Source: Bombardia bombarda (taxonomy: Eukaryota; Ascomycota; Sordariomycetes; Sordariales; Lasiosphaeriaceae). From it: a DNA stretch of 64,000 bases. Both the position numbers and the translations under genes were made by a program. Positions 35,568 through 47,741 of this stretch are shown one piece after another. Within the stretch, counting starts at the first letter, position 1. Each line of letters opens with the position of its first letter. Under the pieces are notes generated by a model. It ran no database searches and had not been told where the DNA came from. It saw only the letters and a list, made by a program, of their open reading frames with translations. The DNA is taken from positions 1,178,001 to 1,242,000 of the forward strand of contig JAULSR010000005.1 of the NCBI GenBank assembly GCA_030512295.1, read 5' to 3'.

Positions 35568-38500
35568 TGTTGGCTGCTCACCGTCACGCTGCTTGCCTAG
35601 GAGAAGGGCAATCCAGATACGTGCGTTATGTTTCGTGTGTAGCAGCAACAATCCAAGGGTATTCCTCCCCCCCCAACGTCCCACCGACCTTCCAGTCAAT
35701 CAACTCTTTTCCCCAGTACCGCCGTGTCATCACGATGGATTTGCGCTTGCTGACTACCATCTATCAACCCGTGCGCACCCCTCTCCCCCCCTCCGGTGAG
35801 AGATGTGCGTCTTTGTCCTGTGATTGATCCCTTTTCTGCGGGCTAATACAGATATGGACGCCTCCCTCCCCAGCCAAGTGCGTCCGTCCTGCTGCGTCGT
35901 CCATGAAGTTAACCATTTCTTCCCCGTCTCCATTGAGCAAGGCGCCAGAGTACGCAGCACCAAGAACTACCTACCTAGTTGCAACTTATCATTGACCTGC
36001 CCAACCCTACCCGCATCCCTCATCCGTGTGCGGCGTACAAGGCTGCGACTGAAGCTGGCTTGGAATCGGATAAAGAGTCGAGGTTGACAGCTAGAATAAT
36101 AACCAACGACCAGTGACCAAAGCCCGGACACCAACCCATTCATCCCTGGTATCTGATGTACCTAGGTACAGTATGGAGGGTTCTAGGTCTACTGTGTAGG
36201 TAGCTTTGTCGAATGTGCCACGACGCCGCCTTCTGACGCTGCCCCTGCGTGATCTGCTAACCGGCTGCCCTTCGCGCCCACACTCTGTCATCGCACACAC
36301 GATTGGGATCGCGAGGAAGCAAGGCAATATCTACTTCTATGGCCTGTCATACCGTCCACCAGGAGCTTATACCTTTCCAAGGCCCTCCGACCCGATTCCC
36401 AAGCCCTTCTTTGTTTCCTGCCCAAAGTCTTACGCCAAGTGACAATGATCGGCGATGATGTCGATGCCTGCATTGACGAACCCCCGTGTCTTGGCACATG
36501 GCCCATCACCCTGTCTGTCCGTCTGCCTAGGTAAGGTTCTAACCTCGCTCGCTGCCTTTCCACCACCACCCAGTGCACAACATCGTTTCGTTAGCTGCCA
36601 ACGTGTCTCCGACACTGCCTTGCCCGGCGGTCTTACCTGCGCCAAAGCCACCTAGGCGACAACCACTCGTCATCTTCTTACTGTGTAACTGCCTGCATGG
36701 GCGCAGAAACCGACATATATCCTTGGTAAACCACCCAGCCTCCAGACCATTGAAATATCCAACAACTACGACGATGCGCGCAACGACGCAACGATGCAAG
36801 TGGGAATCGTGAGACGCTCGTCCTCAAAGCGCCCCTCAGCCGATCAGGGCTCCTAAGACGTGGCTAGGGTTCCGGAAGATGCCCATTTAACTTTTTGGCC
36901 TTTCCACACAGTCGATCCCAGTGGAGAGCCGAAATTCTCCACAAACAGCCATGTACAGTTTTTTTAGTGCAGTTCTCCGTCACCACTCACCAGTGTTATC
37001 CATTAGTACCCTCCCGTCCCCTTCCACCCCCCGGCGCCTGCCGGCTGCCGCGACCCCGACCGACCCCAAGGCTGGGATTGATGGAACAGGGTGGTGGCTT
37101 TTTGCCAGAAACACCTGGTTGCTGCGTTTCAAAGCTCAAACTGGACATAACATCAAAGGTCATATTGTGCATATAATCACAAGCCCGAGGTAAGATAAAA
37201 TAAGAAATCAATCGGGCTATGTCAGACTTGAAAAAAAAAAATCCCGTGGGGTCACTTTTGTTCGGTTGGCGCCATCCATCCCCATTCGATTCGATTCGCC
37301 ACTGTGCTGTCTCCGTCCCACCTCACAGTACTGTGTAAACCAGCCAGTACCTTTTATTTCGTAGGTAATGTACCAACCTGCGGATATTAACCCGTTGGTA
37401 GTGCGCCTAACTGTGTGCTCCCCCCATACCCCATTTCCGGTAAAGGAAAATAAAAACCTACGGGGGCTAATTCAAATCGGTCACTATCATGAGTTTTTGG
37501 GTCCCATCGTGGCCTTTTTTTCTTCTGAAGTTGCACACTCCCCACGACCAAGCCCCGCCAAACCCTAGTAAGTAAGAAGACGCCGCGATCTTCTGGAAGA
37601 ATGAGGCCGATGGATATCATCTCGTTATTAAATGAAACAGGGAGGCCATGTGGTTGTGGACTGGACGTTGAACTTTTGTCGGTCAAGTCCTCTCCTCGGC
37701 CAGTGCAAACAAACCACTGGTCGCCGCCTCCATTCAATGCGCTCTGCCTGCTGTGCGACGAAACCCTTTCCTGGGGGAGTACCTGTACATACTGGAACCG
37801 ACCTGCCAATTTAAGTGATCCATCGTTTTGAATGAACAACGTACATTAGATACGTCCTCGGTCATGAGCCAAAGCTTGCACACACACGAGCCACATGAGA
37901 GTGCTGATTCCTTTGGGTGCCGCCCCTCGACATAAAGGTACCAGGTAACCACTTCGTATGCTGCAATAAAAGCTGAGATGTTCTCGAATATTCGAAATGG
38001 ACAGCCTACCTACTCACGAATCTACTACCTACACATCCGAATCTCCGAATCTGCACTACTGATTATAATGTCAAAGGTCTGACGTCGTCAAAATCGCGCT
38101 CATCTCTCGAATAGGTGGGATGAGCTTAACCTTTTGTTCTTGCGTGCGTTTATCGGTGAGCTGTTATGGGGGTGACCAAGTCTGCCGCGGCGCCACCTTC
38201 CTAGGTGGAGAACAAAACTCATGTTCCCCAGCGATGGGATCTCGAGCGGCTCACCAGATTATTTCCTCATCCTTAGGTAGTAATCATCCAGGCAAGGCCA
38301 TCTCCATCGCTCGGGTCACGGCATGGTAACCGTTATACACACCTGTATCAGACACCAGCAGAGAGAGGCTTCGTGCAAATGTAAACATCTTCATGTTTGT
38401 CTACTTTCGAGATCAAGCTACCCAGTCAGTGCAGTTTATCCCCATTTTATCTAGCTTCTCGCTAGAAACTTAATACTCCACAGCACGGTTCACGGAAAGC

Positions 38501-40043
38501 GCTTTTAGTGCAGCTGCGATCATCAAGTCCCAGGTCAGGCCGCCACCCACTCTAAGAAAAACACCACTGATGGATGTCTCGTGTGTATACACGGTACCTG
38601 GGTTGTGGAATGCGGCACTGTATTGGGAATGCAGAATTAGTAGCCTTGGCTTAAGAGTTGGTCTCTTTAACAAGAGACTTTAACAAGAGAACAAGCCAAC
38701 CACGACAAGGTGAGCTACAATTACTGTGCAGTACCTATCGCGGGCCCGGACATCAAGGCCATCATGACGAAAGGCAAGGGAAGATCTCGGTGGGGTTGTG
38801 GAACCTACGACACCAATCCTCCCGCTTCCAAAATACACCCGTGGCACATTCTTGACGAAACCCTTCTGTGAGTTTGCACGTCTGGTGAAGTACACACATA
38901 CATATGCCTGGGCCACTTGGCACTATGACATATGAAATTCGGATCAAAGACACCACTGGCCTCGCGTTGGAATTTGGGACAAAAACTCGGGACATATCTA
39001 GATCGGACGGCACATTTATCGTGAAACACCGTTGATAGCTATCGTCAGCACCTATTTGCCTTAGTTAGCATATCGACCAGCGACTCGCTTTGAGCATGTC
39101 GGAGACATTATAATGAGAACAAAGAAAAGCGATGCAGGGATTGTTTTGTGTTATTGTGGGGGTTAAATGAGAGAGCATGTATGTTTTCGGGGCATGTGGG
39201 AGGCCGATTGGTCCGTAAGGGCCGGCATAAAAGGAGGATTCAGTATGAAGAGCTTCCTGGGAGGAGGTCAATCGGTATGGAACGGACGGGCTGGCTGTGT
39301 GGTGCAGAAGGGGTCTTCCTGAGTTCTACCGACCATTGCATTTTATATACCTGCGTGCGTACAAGGCAGGGAAGCTCTTGAGGCTATGGGTGAGCCTGCC
39401 ATGTGAAATGTCGTTAGGCGTGCGACGGCTCTGCGTTTTAGGCGTGAGTGTTGGCGGAAAATGTCGAGCGAGTCACAACTATCGAAGTTGGAGCGGAGCT
39501 GGTGGGAGGCAGTGGACGTCGGTCGTTTTCTGGCGGCGTTGATATGGAGAGCGTTCTTTGCGGACAGCCGAAACAGACAATATGGATGTTCCGTGGAGGT
39601 TCTGTATACGGAAAATGTGGGGGTTTGCATGCAAGAGCAGGAGGGATAAGGGCGCGCTACTAAGTTGAGAGACCTTTGCAGTACTTGCCTCTTACCAAGC
39701 GCAGGGGGGGGCTGGAACAACCCGCCTCCACCAAAAGGTGGGCTGCAGGCTACTTTGGTACCTAGGAAATCCCAAACGGCCGGTAAGGTAACGTCCGACG
39801 CGATATCCTCACATGTGTGGAAGCAGCCTACAGATGGCGGGCGCGACTGCCTGGAGTCCAACTTATCATTTGTTTATTGTTTACGCGACTAGCAATCTTC
39901 TGAAAATTGCATTGTTGCTCTCATAATCCAGATGCAGTTTCTGTGATACATTTCGATTCGCTAAACATGCAGGGCTGGACTTTGCTTTGCTTTTTTTGAT
40001 TTCGACGATTCCGAACAGCCCCGCGGCGCGCGTCACGAACGTC

Positions 40044-42945
40044 ATGGCAGACAGGCCCCCGCCAGGCGGACTCGGATTATGGCACACCACGACTCTGCAA
40101 TCGGCAAAGGCGAAAAGGGACCACCAACAGCAGCTGACATGTCACACAACCACAATCGCCGGCCAAAAACGGTCGATCGTCCATGAATTGCTTCCCCAGA
40201 CCGCCATAGCTCCTGACCAGGATGAGGCAATCGCCAAGAAGCGGCGGTTGACCCCGTTCCGTCTGGGCTCTAGCGTCTTGAGTGAACCCCCGAGACTTAC
40301 AGCGAGTGCCATCAAGTCTGTAGATGACTCTGTCATTGACGGGGGTCTCTCTGAGTACAGTCAACGGAGAGCCTTTCCTTCAACGCCGACTTCTACTGTT
40401 GATCCTTTGCTTTCGCTTTCGCATCTGAGCTATGGATTGCCAAAACAGCTTGTAGCTAATTTCGCCGTCCTCGGTATAAAGACCATCTATCCATGGCAAA
40501 AACAATGCATCATGGGTCCGGGGCTGCTCCAGGGGGAGAAGAACCTAGTCTATAGTGCTCCCACAGGTGGTGGGAAGTCGCTGGTTGCCGATGTTCTCAT
40601 GCTCAGACGAGTACTCGACGATCGCGATGCCAAGGCTATTCTTGTGCTGCCATATGTCGCCCTTGTCCAGGAAAAAGTCCGTTGGCTCAGGAATGTCGTC
40701 AACGGCATTCCACGCGAGGATCCTGACGGCAAGAAGTCACCTGGCGAACAGAAGCAGCAGCAGCACTGGACTAAGAGAGCTGATAAGGACACGGTCAGGG
40801 TGGTGGGCTTTTTTGGTGGGAGTAAAGTCAGGGCGACATGGGCCGACTTTGATATTGCCGTGTGCACTATAGAAAAGGTTCGTCAGCATTTCCAGCTGAA
40901 GGTGGCTACATCGCGCTGTATCTAACGTGAGAGGTGTTTAGGCGAATTCTTTGATCAACTCGGCTATCAATGACTGCTCTATCACAAAGCTGAAGTCTGT
41001 CGTCCTAGATGAGTGCCATATGATAGACGACGGCTACCGGGGCTATCTGCTGGAGCTCATGGCCACAAAACTTCTATGTCTGGAGCAGCAAGTCCAAATC
41101 ATCGCCATGAGTGCAACCTTGACAAATATAGGTTTGCTCAAAGACTGGTTGCAGGGCCATTCGTATGAAACCCGCTATCGCCCAGTTCCTATTGAGGAAC
41201 ACCTTGTCTACGATGGGAAGATATATCCTGCATGCACCACGGCTAGTCTGATCAAGGCTGCCACCCAGCTGAACCCTAGGAGTCAAGCTACCCAATCTTC
41301 AGTGCAGAATTTCCGTACCATTAGTCCGTCGAATCACAAAGAATTCAAGGACTCAGTCCTGAATGCCGTTGTGGCGCTGGCAGATGAAACTGTCAGGGCT
41401 GGCTACGGCGTCTTGGTCTTCTCTAGCAGTCGCGCTGGGTGCGAGACAGATGCCGTTTTGATCAGTCGTGTGCTGCCGTCATTTCAAGAGGCTGATCCCA
41501 TCATTCAGGAAAAGAGGTTGGATCTCCTTAGCGATTTGCGGAGTCTGAGCACTGGGCTTGATACAAAGCTTGAGCAGACAATCCCTGTCGGTGTGGCTTT
41601 TCACCATGCCGGCCTGACTACCGAAGAGCGAGAGTTGGTCACAAAGGGTTATGATATGGGAACGCTCAAGGTATGCGTTGCTACTTGTTCCCTTGCTGCT
41701 GGTATCAACCTGCCGGCCAGGAGAGTTATACTGCACAATGCTCGAATGGGCAGAGATCTTGTCGGACCAGCCATGCTCCGCCAGATGCGAGGCAGAGCAG
41801 GTAGGAAGGGGAAAGATGAAGTTGGCGAGACCTATTTATGCTGTCGTCAGAATGACCTGGAGGCTGTTGTCGACTTGATGCATGCCGAGCTACCTCAGAT
41901 CTCAAGCTGTCTCATATCAGACAAACGCCGTATCCGGAGAGCATTGTTGGAAATCATTGCGATCCGCCTGGCGACCAGCCGCGAGGCTCTTGACGACTAC
42001 GTCAGCAAGACCATGCTCGCCTATTCAGCGGAGCCTGGTTCGATACAGGAACATGTCGAAGCAAGCATCGCAGAGCTTCAGGAAATGAACTTTATTACTG
42101 CTGATCACTTTTCTAATTTCCAGGCTACACAACTCGGTAGAGCCATTGTTGAGTCATCTCTTGACCCCGACCACGGCATTTTTATTCACGATGAGTTGAG
42201 TAGAGCTCTCAAAGCCTTTGTTCTGGACGGCGATATGCATGTGCTTTACAACTTTACGCCCGTCAGCGATCTAGGAGGCATCTCGATTAACTGGCGCGTA
42301 TTCTGGAATGAGATGGAGAAACTCGATGACAGCGGTCTCAGAGTCATGAATTTCCTTGGACTCAAGCCCGTCATGGTCAACAAGATGCTCCATGGCGGCA
42401 CCTTGAAAGAGACGACCGCCGAAGAAAAAGAGACTGCGAGACGTTACCACCGATTTTATCTTGCAATGCAACTAAGGGATATTTGCAACGAGTTCCCGAT
42501 ACACAAGGTTGCAGAGAAGTACGGTATGCCCCGCGGGTCCGTCCAGAACCTGGCTCAAACCTGTGAGGGGTTCGCCGCCGGTATGATCAAGTTTTGTGAG
42601 GCAATGGGCTGGGGTGCCATGGCGGCTGCTCTCGACCACTTCTCAGATAGGCTGAAGGCCGGAGCCAGATCAGACCTTCTTGCGCTGGCCAAGATCACGT
42701 TTGTGAAGAGCCGGACTGCTCGTGTATTCTGGGACAATGGGTTTAAGACCGTTGCTTCTGTCGCAAGTGCTGATCCCAACGAGCTTTTACCTGTGCTCCT
42801 GCAGGCGCAGCCAAACAAGGTGCGGCTAGAAGCGAGGGACGAGAAGAAGTATCGAGACAAACTGCTCGTTAAAGCAAAGATTATTGCGGATTCTGCAAAC
42901 AGGATATGGCAGGTACAGATGCAGCAAGAGATTGACGAAGAATAA
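40044..42945 (+). CDS. HELQ/Mus301-like superfamily 2 DNA repair helicase
   Basis: Two exons, 40044-40877 and 40942-42945, encode 945 residues. HELQ-family helicases are 3'-5' enzymes acting at stalled forks and in interstrand-crosslink and double-strand-break repair; their closest relative is the helicase half of polymerase theta. Motif I is APTGGGKSL (from residue 172). Motif II is DECH (301-304). Motif III is SATLTN (from about 335). Motif VI is QMRGRAGRKG (from 559). The winged-helix and ratchet-like region follows and the protein ends at residue 945. No family-A polymerase domain is present, so this is HELQ-like rather than full-length polymerase theta, although fungal databases often label such proteins as polymerase theta subunits. 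The start at 40044 (MADRPPPGGLG) is the first ATG in frame. The 64-nt intron has a CTAAC branch site and separates motifs I and II. Confidence 0.93.
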
Positions 42946-43669
42946 AGACCCAGATGGGAAGAAACCATCTCATCGGCTCTGGCTGGCGCTTCGCAGCGGA
43001 GAAAGTTGGACAATGCACATACATCCTTTGCGCCATAGATGACAAGTTCTACAGTCAACAGTTTCCAGCAGAGATAGTTACTATACCTCTTCGGAATCAC
43101 AGCAGAATTTCTCTTGGGCAAGATGGGTTGCGGTTGTTTCCATATATGCATGAGCCGAAAGTCCTGTGCTTTCTACGAATAGACGGGCGGTAAGAAGGGC
43201 ACATGACTCCCCAAAGGCCGAGGGCTGAGGTCAAGCTTTTGGTTGGACTGTTCTACAGAGTAACTTTTATCGAGGGGGGGTCGCGCGTTTAGCCCGTCCA
43301 ATATGCATGGGATGTATGTATGCACGTCCAGAGCGCCGTGCAGCAAAAGGCATGTCGCACCGCTGCTCCTTTGGCCTCTAGCCTCGCATCCTCCCCTTAC
43401 ACGACATGCATAGATTTGCTTGGCCTGCCTCCCTCCGTACTCTGGTGGACGGTAGGAGGTACACTACCTCTGTCGAAAAGAAAGAACGAGAAGAAGAAGA
43501 AGGGAAAAAACCCGCCGACCACCCCGTTGCAATATGTAGTGTTTGCTCTCTGGGCCGTCGAGCATGTCGAAGCGGCACGCACCATATGGACTGCTGTTGG
43601 TCTCACACATCACATTGCAGCCACACCATGGCACCACACCAACACCACACCACAAGCAAACGACGTCCT

Positions 43670-43696
43670 CCACCACCACCACCACCACCACCACCA
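43670..43696. repeat. CCA trinucleotide microsatellite
   Basis: Nine uninterrupted CCA/CAC units are visible, followed by looser CCAACCA copies. The tract is non-coding and lies upstream of the BTB gene. Confidence 0.9.
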
Positions 43697-44330
43697 ACCA
43701 CCAACCACCCTTGTGCGGAATCGTAAAGACGGCCCGCCCACCACCACCAGCTGCCACCGCCGCCCCAAAACAGTAATATTCACACTAGGTTCAGCAGGTC
43801 CGGCGAGCGTTAAGTGTTTAGTGTGCCACCGAAGGTTGAGTCTCGCATGCATATTTCTGCCGCAGCACAAGCACATTATTTGACAGCACGTCTGTAAGTT
43901 ATCTGGTGTGGTGGTGGCTTTCTGCAGCACCCTATTGGCGGCCACAAAGTCTAGCCTTTTGGCTATCTCTTTCTCGCTCTTGATCTATGACCCATGGGAC
44001 AGCCTGCTCTGGACTTCCACCGTCTTCGCGACAGATCGAGTCGAATTTGGCCCCCTCCTCCTACTGCTACTGACGCCTCAGCCTTCTCCTCTCTCTTTCA
44101 GTAGAGTGTGGGGAAAGAGCACTATTCTCATTTTTCACTGCCTAAATCATTACCAGTCTTGCCAGCTCGGGAATGAGCAACTACCAAGATATTCGAACTG
44201 ATGCGTAGTGATATGTATATGGACATGACATACATCAGAGCCAGTTGCTAACGTACGCTCTTCAAATCTTCAGCGCTGCGCAGCTATCATATTGGCCATA
44301 GCGCAAGCGCAGGATCAAAGTACAGCAGCG

Positions 44331-44360
44331 CATCGCACCACATCGCATCGCATCGCATCA
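44331..44360. repeat. CATCG pentanucleotide repeat
   Basis: Four clear CATCG units (one set apart by CACCA) end about 75 nt before the BTB gene start codon, so the tract probably lies in its 5' UTR or core promoter. Confidence 0.8.
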
Positions 44361-44434
44361 CAGCGAGACGCACCAAAAGCGAACCGTACTGCATCGTGCT
44401 GTATCATATCGTCACTGTGTCAGCAATAATAAGC

Positions 44435-46389
44435 ATGTCTGGAACTAGCGCGACCACAGGCGCCGTCGAAGCCAACAACGAACATGGCGGCAGCGGCAGC
44501 GGCAGCGGCGAGAGGGGGAGCAGCTCCTCCAATGCAGCCGGCGGCGGCGGCCGTCAACACCCCCAGACATTGGACCATGTCATGAGAGCACCGTCCACAA
44601 CGCTTCCTGACGTCGTTGTCTTAAACTCGCCACCTGAAGAAACCGAGCGCAAGGAGGTCCTTGATCCAAAGGAGGACCTTTGGCTCTCAACCGCTGATGG
44701 GTGAGTCTAAGTTTTGTCTCGTTCACTCGTCTTATTAACCAAGGCACCAACGGCATCTTGTGCCGCCGCCCCGCTGACTGAGTGTGAGAATGAGAATGAC
44801 CATAAGGGAGTGAACAAGATCATGAGTAAAAGAGAGCGGGGCACACCCGTCACATGCTTTTCCGATCAAGCCAACATGTCTTTATCTTGATACTGATTTC
44901 TGAAATGCCAATCTAGACGCTTCAGCTCCCCTATTATCCCGCTTCGGGTGGGAGAGTCGCCCGATATTGGGACCTTTTATGTATGATTCAAGACCATCTC
45001 CCACATCTTGACAAACACAGCTGCGGTCAGCCTGGCTGCGGTATGATTTACTCCCGACCAAAGTACTGATGGCAGCCACAGGTTCATAAGCACATACTGT
45101 TAAAGTCTAAATACTTTGAGCGAGCTCTGTGCGGCGAGTTTCGAGAATCGAACGCTCAGTCTATTGACCTCCCCGAGGAGGACCCGGGCATCTTTCATTT
45201 CCTCATTGCGTTTCTCTACGAGGGGAAATACGACCCCATCAAGCCCATCGCCTCCGTACTAGGTGAGTCAGTAGGCTTACAGGTCATGCCATGCCGCACT
45301 ATATATGACTATTTTACTTACATACTATTAACACAACCAGTCTCAGACCATGAAAAGGGCAAGGGCAAAGACGCCGGTGCCGAGACGGGCGCCGACTCGG
45401 ACTCGGAGGAGTCAGGAGGCTCATCCGTCTCCGACATCAGCGCCGTATCGCGGCGGCGACGCGAGCGCCGCCACCGCCGCGAGGACCGCCGCTGGGAGCA
45501 GATGCGCCAGAAACACCCCGGCCTCCACCGCCCCAACTGCGGCTGCCCGCAGTGCCTCTCGTCATCCGGTCTGCAATGCTGGCATTGCCAGGCCCCGCGC
45601 GCCCCTCCTCCCCCGGGCGGCCCCATGCCGCAGCCCGGCATCGTCTTCATCGAGCGCGACCCCTACATGCGGGACCGACCGCGCCCACGTCCCCGGCGGC
45701 GCCACGGTCCCTTACCGCCACCCATGACACCTCCCCCGCCACCCCCGCCACCCCCGGGCGGCCGTGGCGCTGGCGGCAACACCAGCGCCGCCGACCCCGC
45801 CTCCCACAACAGCAGCAACGGCGGCGCCGTCATCAGCGGCGGCCTAGGCCGCATCACAGGCGAGGACCTGCGCACGTGGCTGCTCGCCTACGAGCTCAAC
45901 ATCGACGTCTACATCCTGGCCAACAAGTTCCTGCTCGACGACTTCAAGCGCGAGATCGCGCGCGTCGCCATCGACATGCTCGAGACCGCCGGCTCCGACG
46001 CCGCGGTGCCCAAGGTGCTCTACCTCTGCCGCAAGCTGTACGAGGGCCTGTCGGAGCGGGACCCGCTGCTCAAGATGATTTTCGCGCGGGTTGCGTTTCT
46101 GCAGCCGTGGCGGAGCGCGCCGGAGGAGACGCAGGATTTTTTGATGGCGAATCCTGAGATTGCGCCGCTGCTGCTGAGCGAGATGATGGCGCGGCGGGAG
46201 GACGAGTTTAATGGACGGGCGCTGCCGAGTATGGAGAGGGCGGGCGGGTGGCTCCCTGGGCTGGGGGGAGTGTATGACCCGCTGTCGAGTCCGTATCGGG
46301 GCGGGGGAGGGGGTGTTGTTGGTGGTGGTGGGCAGGGGATGATGCATGGGATGATGGGGCCGCATCATAGGGGGGGAGCGAGGTGGTGA
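44435..46389 (+). CDS. BTB/POZ-domain protein with a Cys-rich, low-complexity insert
   Basis: Four exons, 44435-44700, 44917-44980, 45082-45262 and 45341-46389, encode 519 residues. Residues 1-85 are Gly/Ser-rich. The BTB/POZ fold spans about 88-175, with FSSPIIPLRVGESPDIGTFY, VHKHILLKSKYFERALCGEF and HFLIAFLYEGKYDP. The BTB fold usually mediates dimerisation or Cullin-3 binding. A long insert (~180-300) contains acidic Ser-rich and basic Arg/His runs, and two CxxC pairs (CGCPQC and CWHC), which could bind zinc. Poly-Pro follows. The region from about residue 335 (DLRTWLLAYELNIDVYILA, then NKFLLDDFKREIARVAIDML) is the helical end typical of fungal BTB proteins, and the C-terminus is Gly/Met/His-rich. 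The introns are 216, 101 and 78 nt; the two short middle exons carry most of the BTB fold. A Cullin-3 adaptor role is possible but is not shown by the sequence. Confidence 0.85.
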
Positions 46390-47741
46390 GGGGGTGTGTG
46401 TGCGGGTTTGGTGATGATGGGATGGGGGTGTTGTGGTTGAGGGGAGAGGGCAAAGAGAAAATGTTGGTGAGGATGGGAATTTTTGGTGTTTTATGACTTT
46501 GTATCTGGATGACGTTTATGAATGGAAGGGTCGCTGGGGGGGTTAAAGGGGTTAGGGGTTGGCTTTTGCTGGCTTTTTGTCTGGTTTAGTAAGGTATTCA
46601 TTTTGTGAGGAGTTCTTCTCATAGGAAGTTGTCTGTTTGATCTGGTGTTGTTAATGGTGAACGGTCGCTTTGTAAAGGCTTTTGGTCACTGTCTGGGTAT
46701 GAAATGCTTATGCGATGAATGATTCATTATTTGGTCTAGCGTTGTAGGCTCCCTCTAGTTTTTATTTCTCTTTCGTGCTTCTGTCCTCTTGATAATTCAC
46801 GATATTTACCGTGGTCAAAAAGGTATGACGGGGCCACCTCGAGTCACTCCCTCCGCTGGCGAGTGAATATGAGGGACTGCCCAAGATTCGCATGATAGCA
46901 GATACAGAAAATCCACCATATTGCTTTCTGCAGATGATATTACAAGAGCAGGGAGTACAAGCGGGAATATCATACGCTGAGTAACCCCAAAGGCTCATTC
47001 TATCCGTTGGGTTGGAAAGAAAAGGACTTGGCGGGAAGATGTCGCATGTGGTGTATCCAGCGCTGTTTTGTCTGTTCAATCGTGTCGCGGTTATTATAGA
47101 CAGATGTACAGCACAAGTACGACAGTAAAAAGGATGAAACGTTTCACAACCTTGGTCTACTGAGTAGCAGTTGCACATGAACTTACTTTTTGATACTATA
47201 GCCAACATACTATGTTATGGAATAGTACGATTTATATTTATTTGCCAATTTTCAGTAAGACACCAATAGATGAATAACCCTACCACCCGAATCTTTGGAC
47301 TCCATATCTCTTGATTGTACACACAGCCATAAGAATATGCTCAGCGTTGCAACTGGTCAGTGGCTACCCCACATTCTAACGCATGGTAGGGAGGCCAGGT
47401 CCAGAAAGCCTGAATGGGGTCGAATGGAACATCTCGGGGCGAGGAATCTAGATTCTCCGGCGGCCAAATTTTTGACTTAGATTTCAACGTCTCCCGTTCG
47501 CTGAACCGCACATCGCTTTTCACCACTACTTGACAGTAAAAAGAGCGGGGAGCGGGGGAGCGGGAGGCGGGTAATATACCAGACGCCTTATAGAAGGATA
47601 TTGTGAATCATGAGCTGGGTGAAATAGTAGATATAGAGTGAATGCCACCATCATAAAAATGATCGTTGGAAAAAGCACACAGCTTTTGTATCAGCTGTGT
47701 CTTCTCCATTACCACTCTCTTAGAAAAGTGAGTTCACAAAG
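46390..47741. other. Intergenic region between the BTB gene and the carboxylesterase
   Basis: About 1.35 kb holding the BTB gene 3' UTR and the esterase promoter. One 148-codon minus-strand frame (47208-46762) contains about a dozen cysteines but has no signal peptide and no recognised domain, so I do not call it. The stretch near 47,220-47,280 is AT-rich. Confidence 0.45.

Larger units (their letters stand above)
33735..40043. other. 6.3 kb gene-free region between divergent SNT2 and HELQ genes
   Basis: This is by far the longest stretch without a supportable gene. Reading frames reach 186 codons but overlap in several frames and strands and match nothing I know. The region contains a long GT microsatellite, an interrupted hairpin near 34.5 kb and many AGGTA/TACCT and CCTAGG motifs. 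The SNT2 promoter and a long 5' leader, and the HELQ promoter, should lie here. A non-coding RNA or a gene of many tiny exons cannot be excluded. No transposon ORF, long terminal repeat or inverted terminal repeat was seen. Confidence 0.5.
42946..44434. other. Intergenic region between HELQ and the BTB gene
   Basis: About 1.5 kb holding the HELQ 3' UTR and the BTB gene promoter/leader, with two simple repeats (CCA near 43,670 and CATCG near 44,331). The longest frame, 187 codons from 43,320, crosses the CCA repeat and has no family resemblance. No gene was seen. Confidence 0.5.

Noticed and set aside
35318..35827. 169-codon plus-strand frame
   Set aside because: It is held open by the GT microsatellite (Val-Cys repeat) and has no other gene-like property.
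43320..43883. 187-codon plus-strand frame across the CCA repeat
   Set aside because: It is low-complexity (poly-His from CAC units) and overlaps other frames; best explained by the microsatellite.
46762..47208. 148-codon minus-strand frame with about a dozen cysteines
   Set aside because: A small Cys-rich protein was considered, but there is no signal peptide, no recognised spacing and it lies in a 3' UTR-like region. RNA evidence would be needed.
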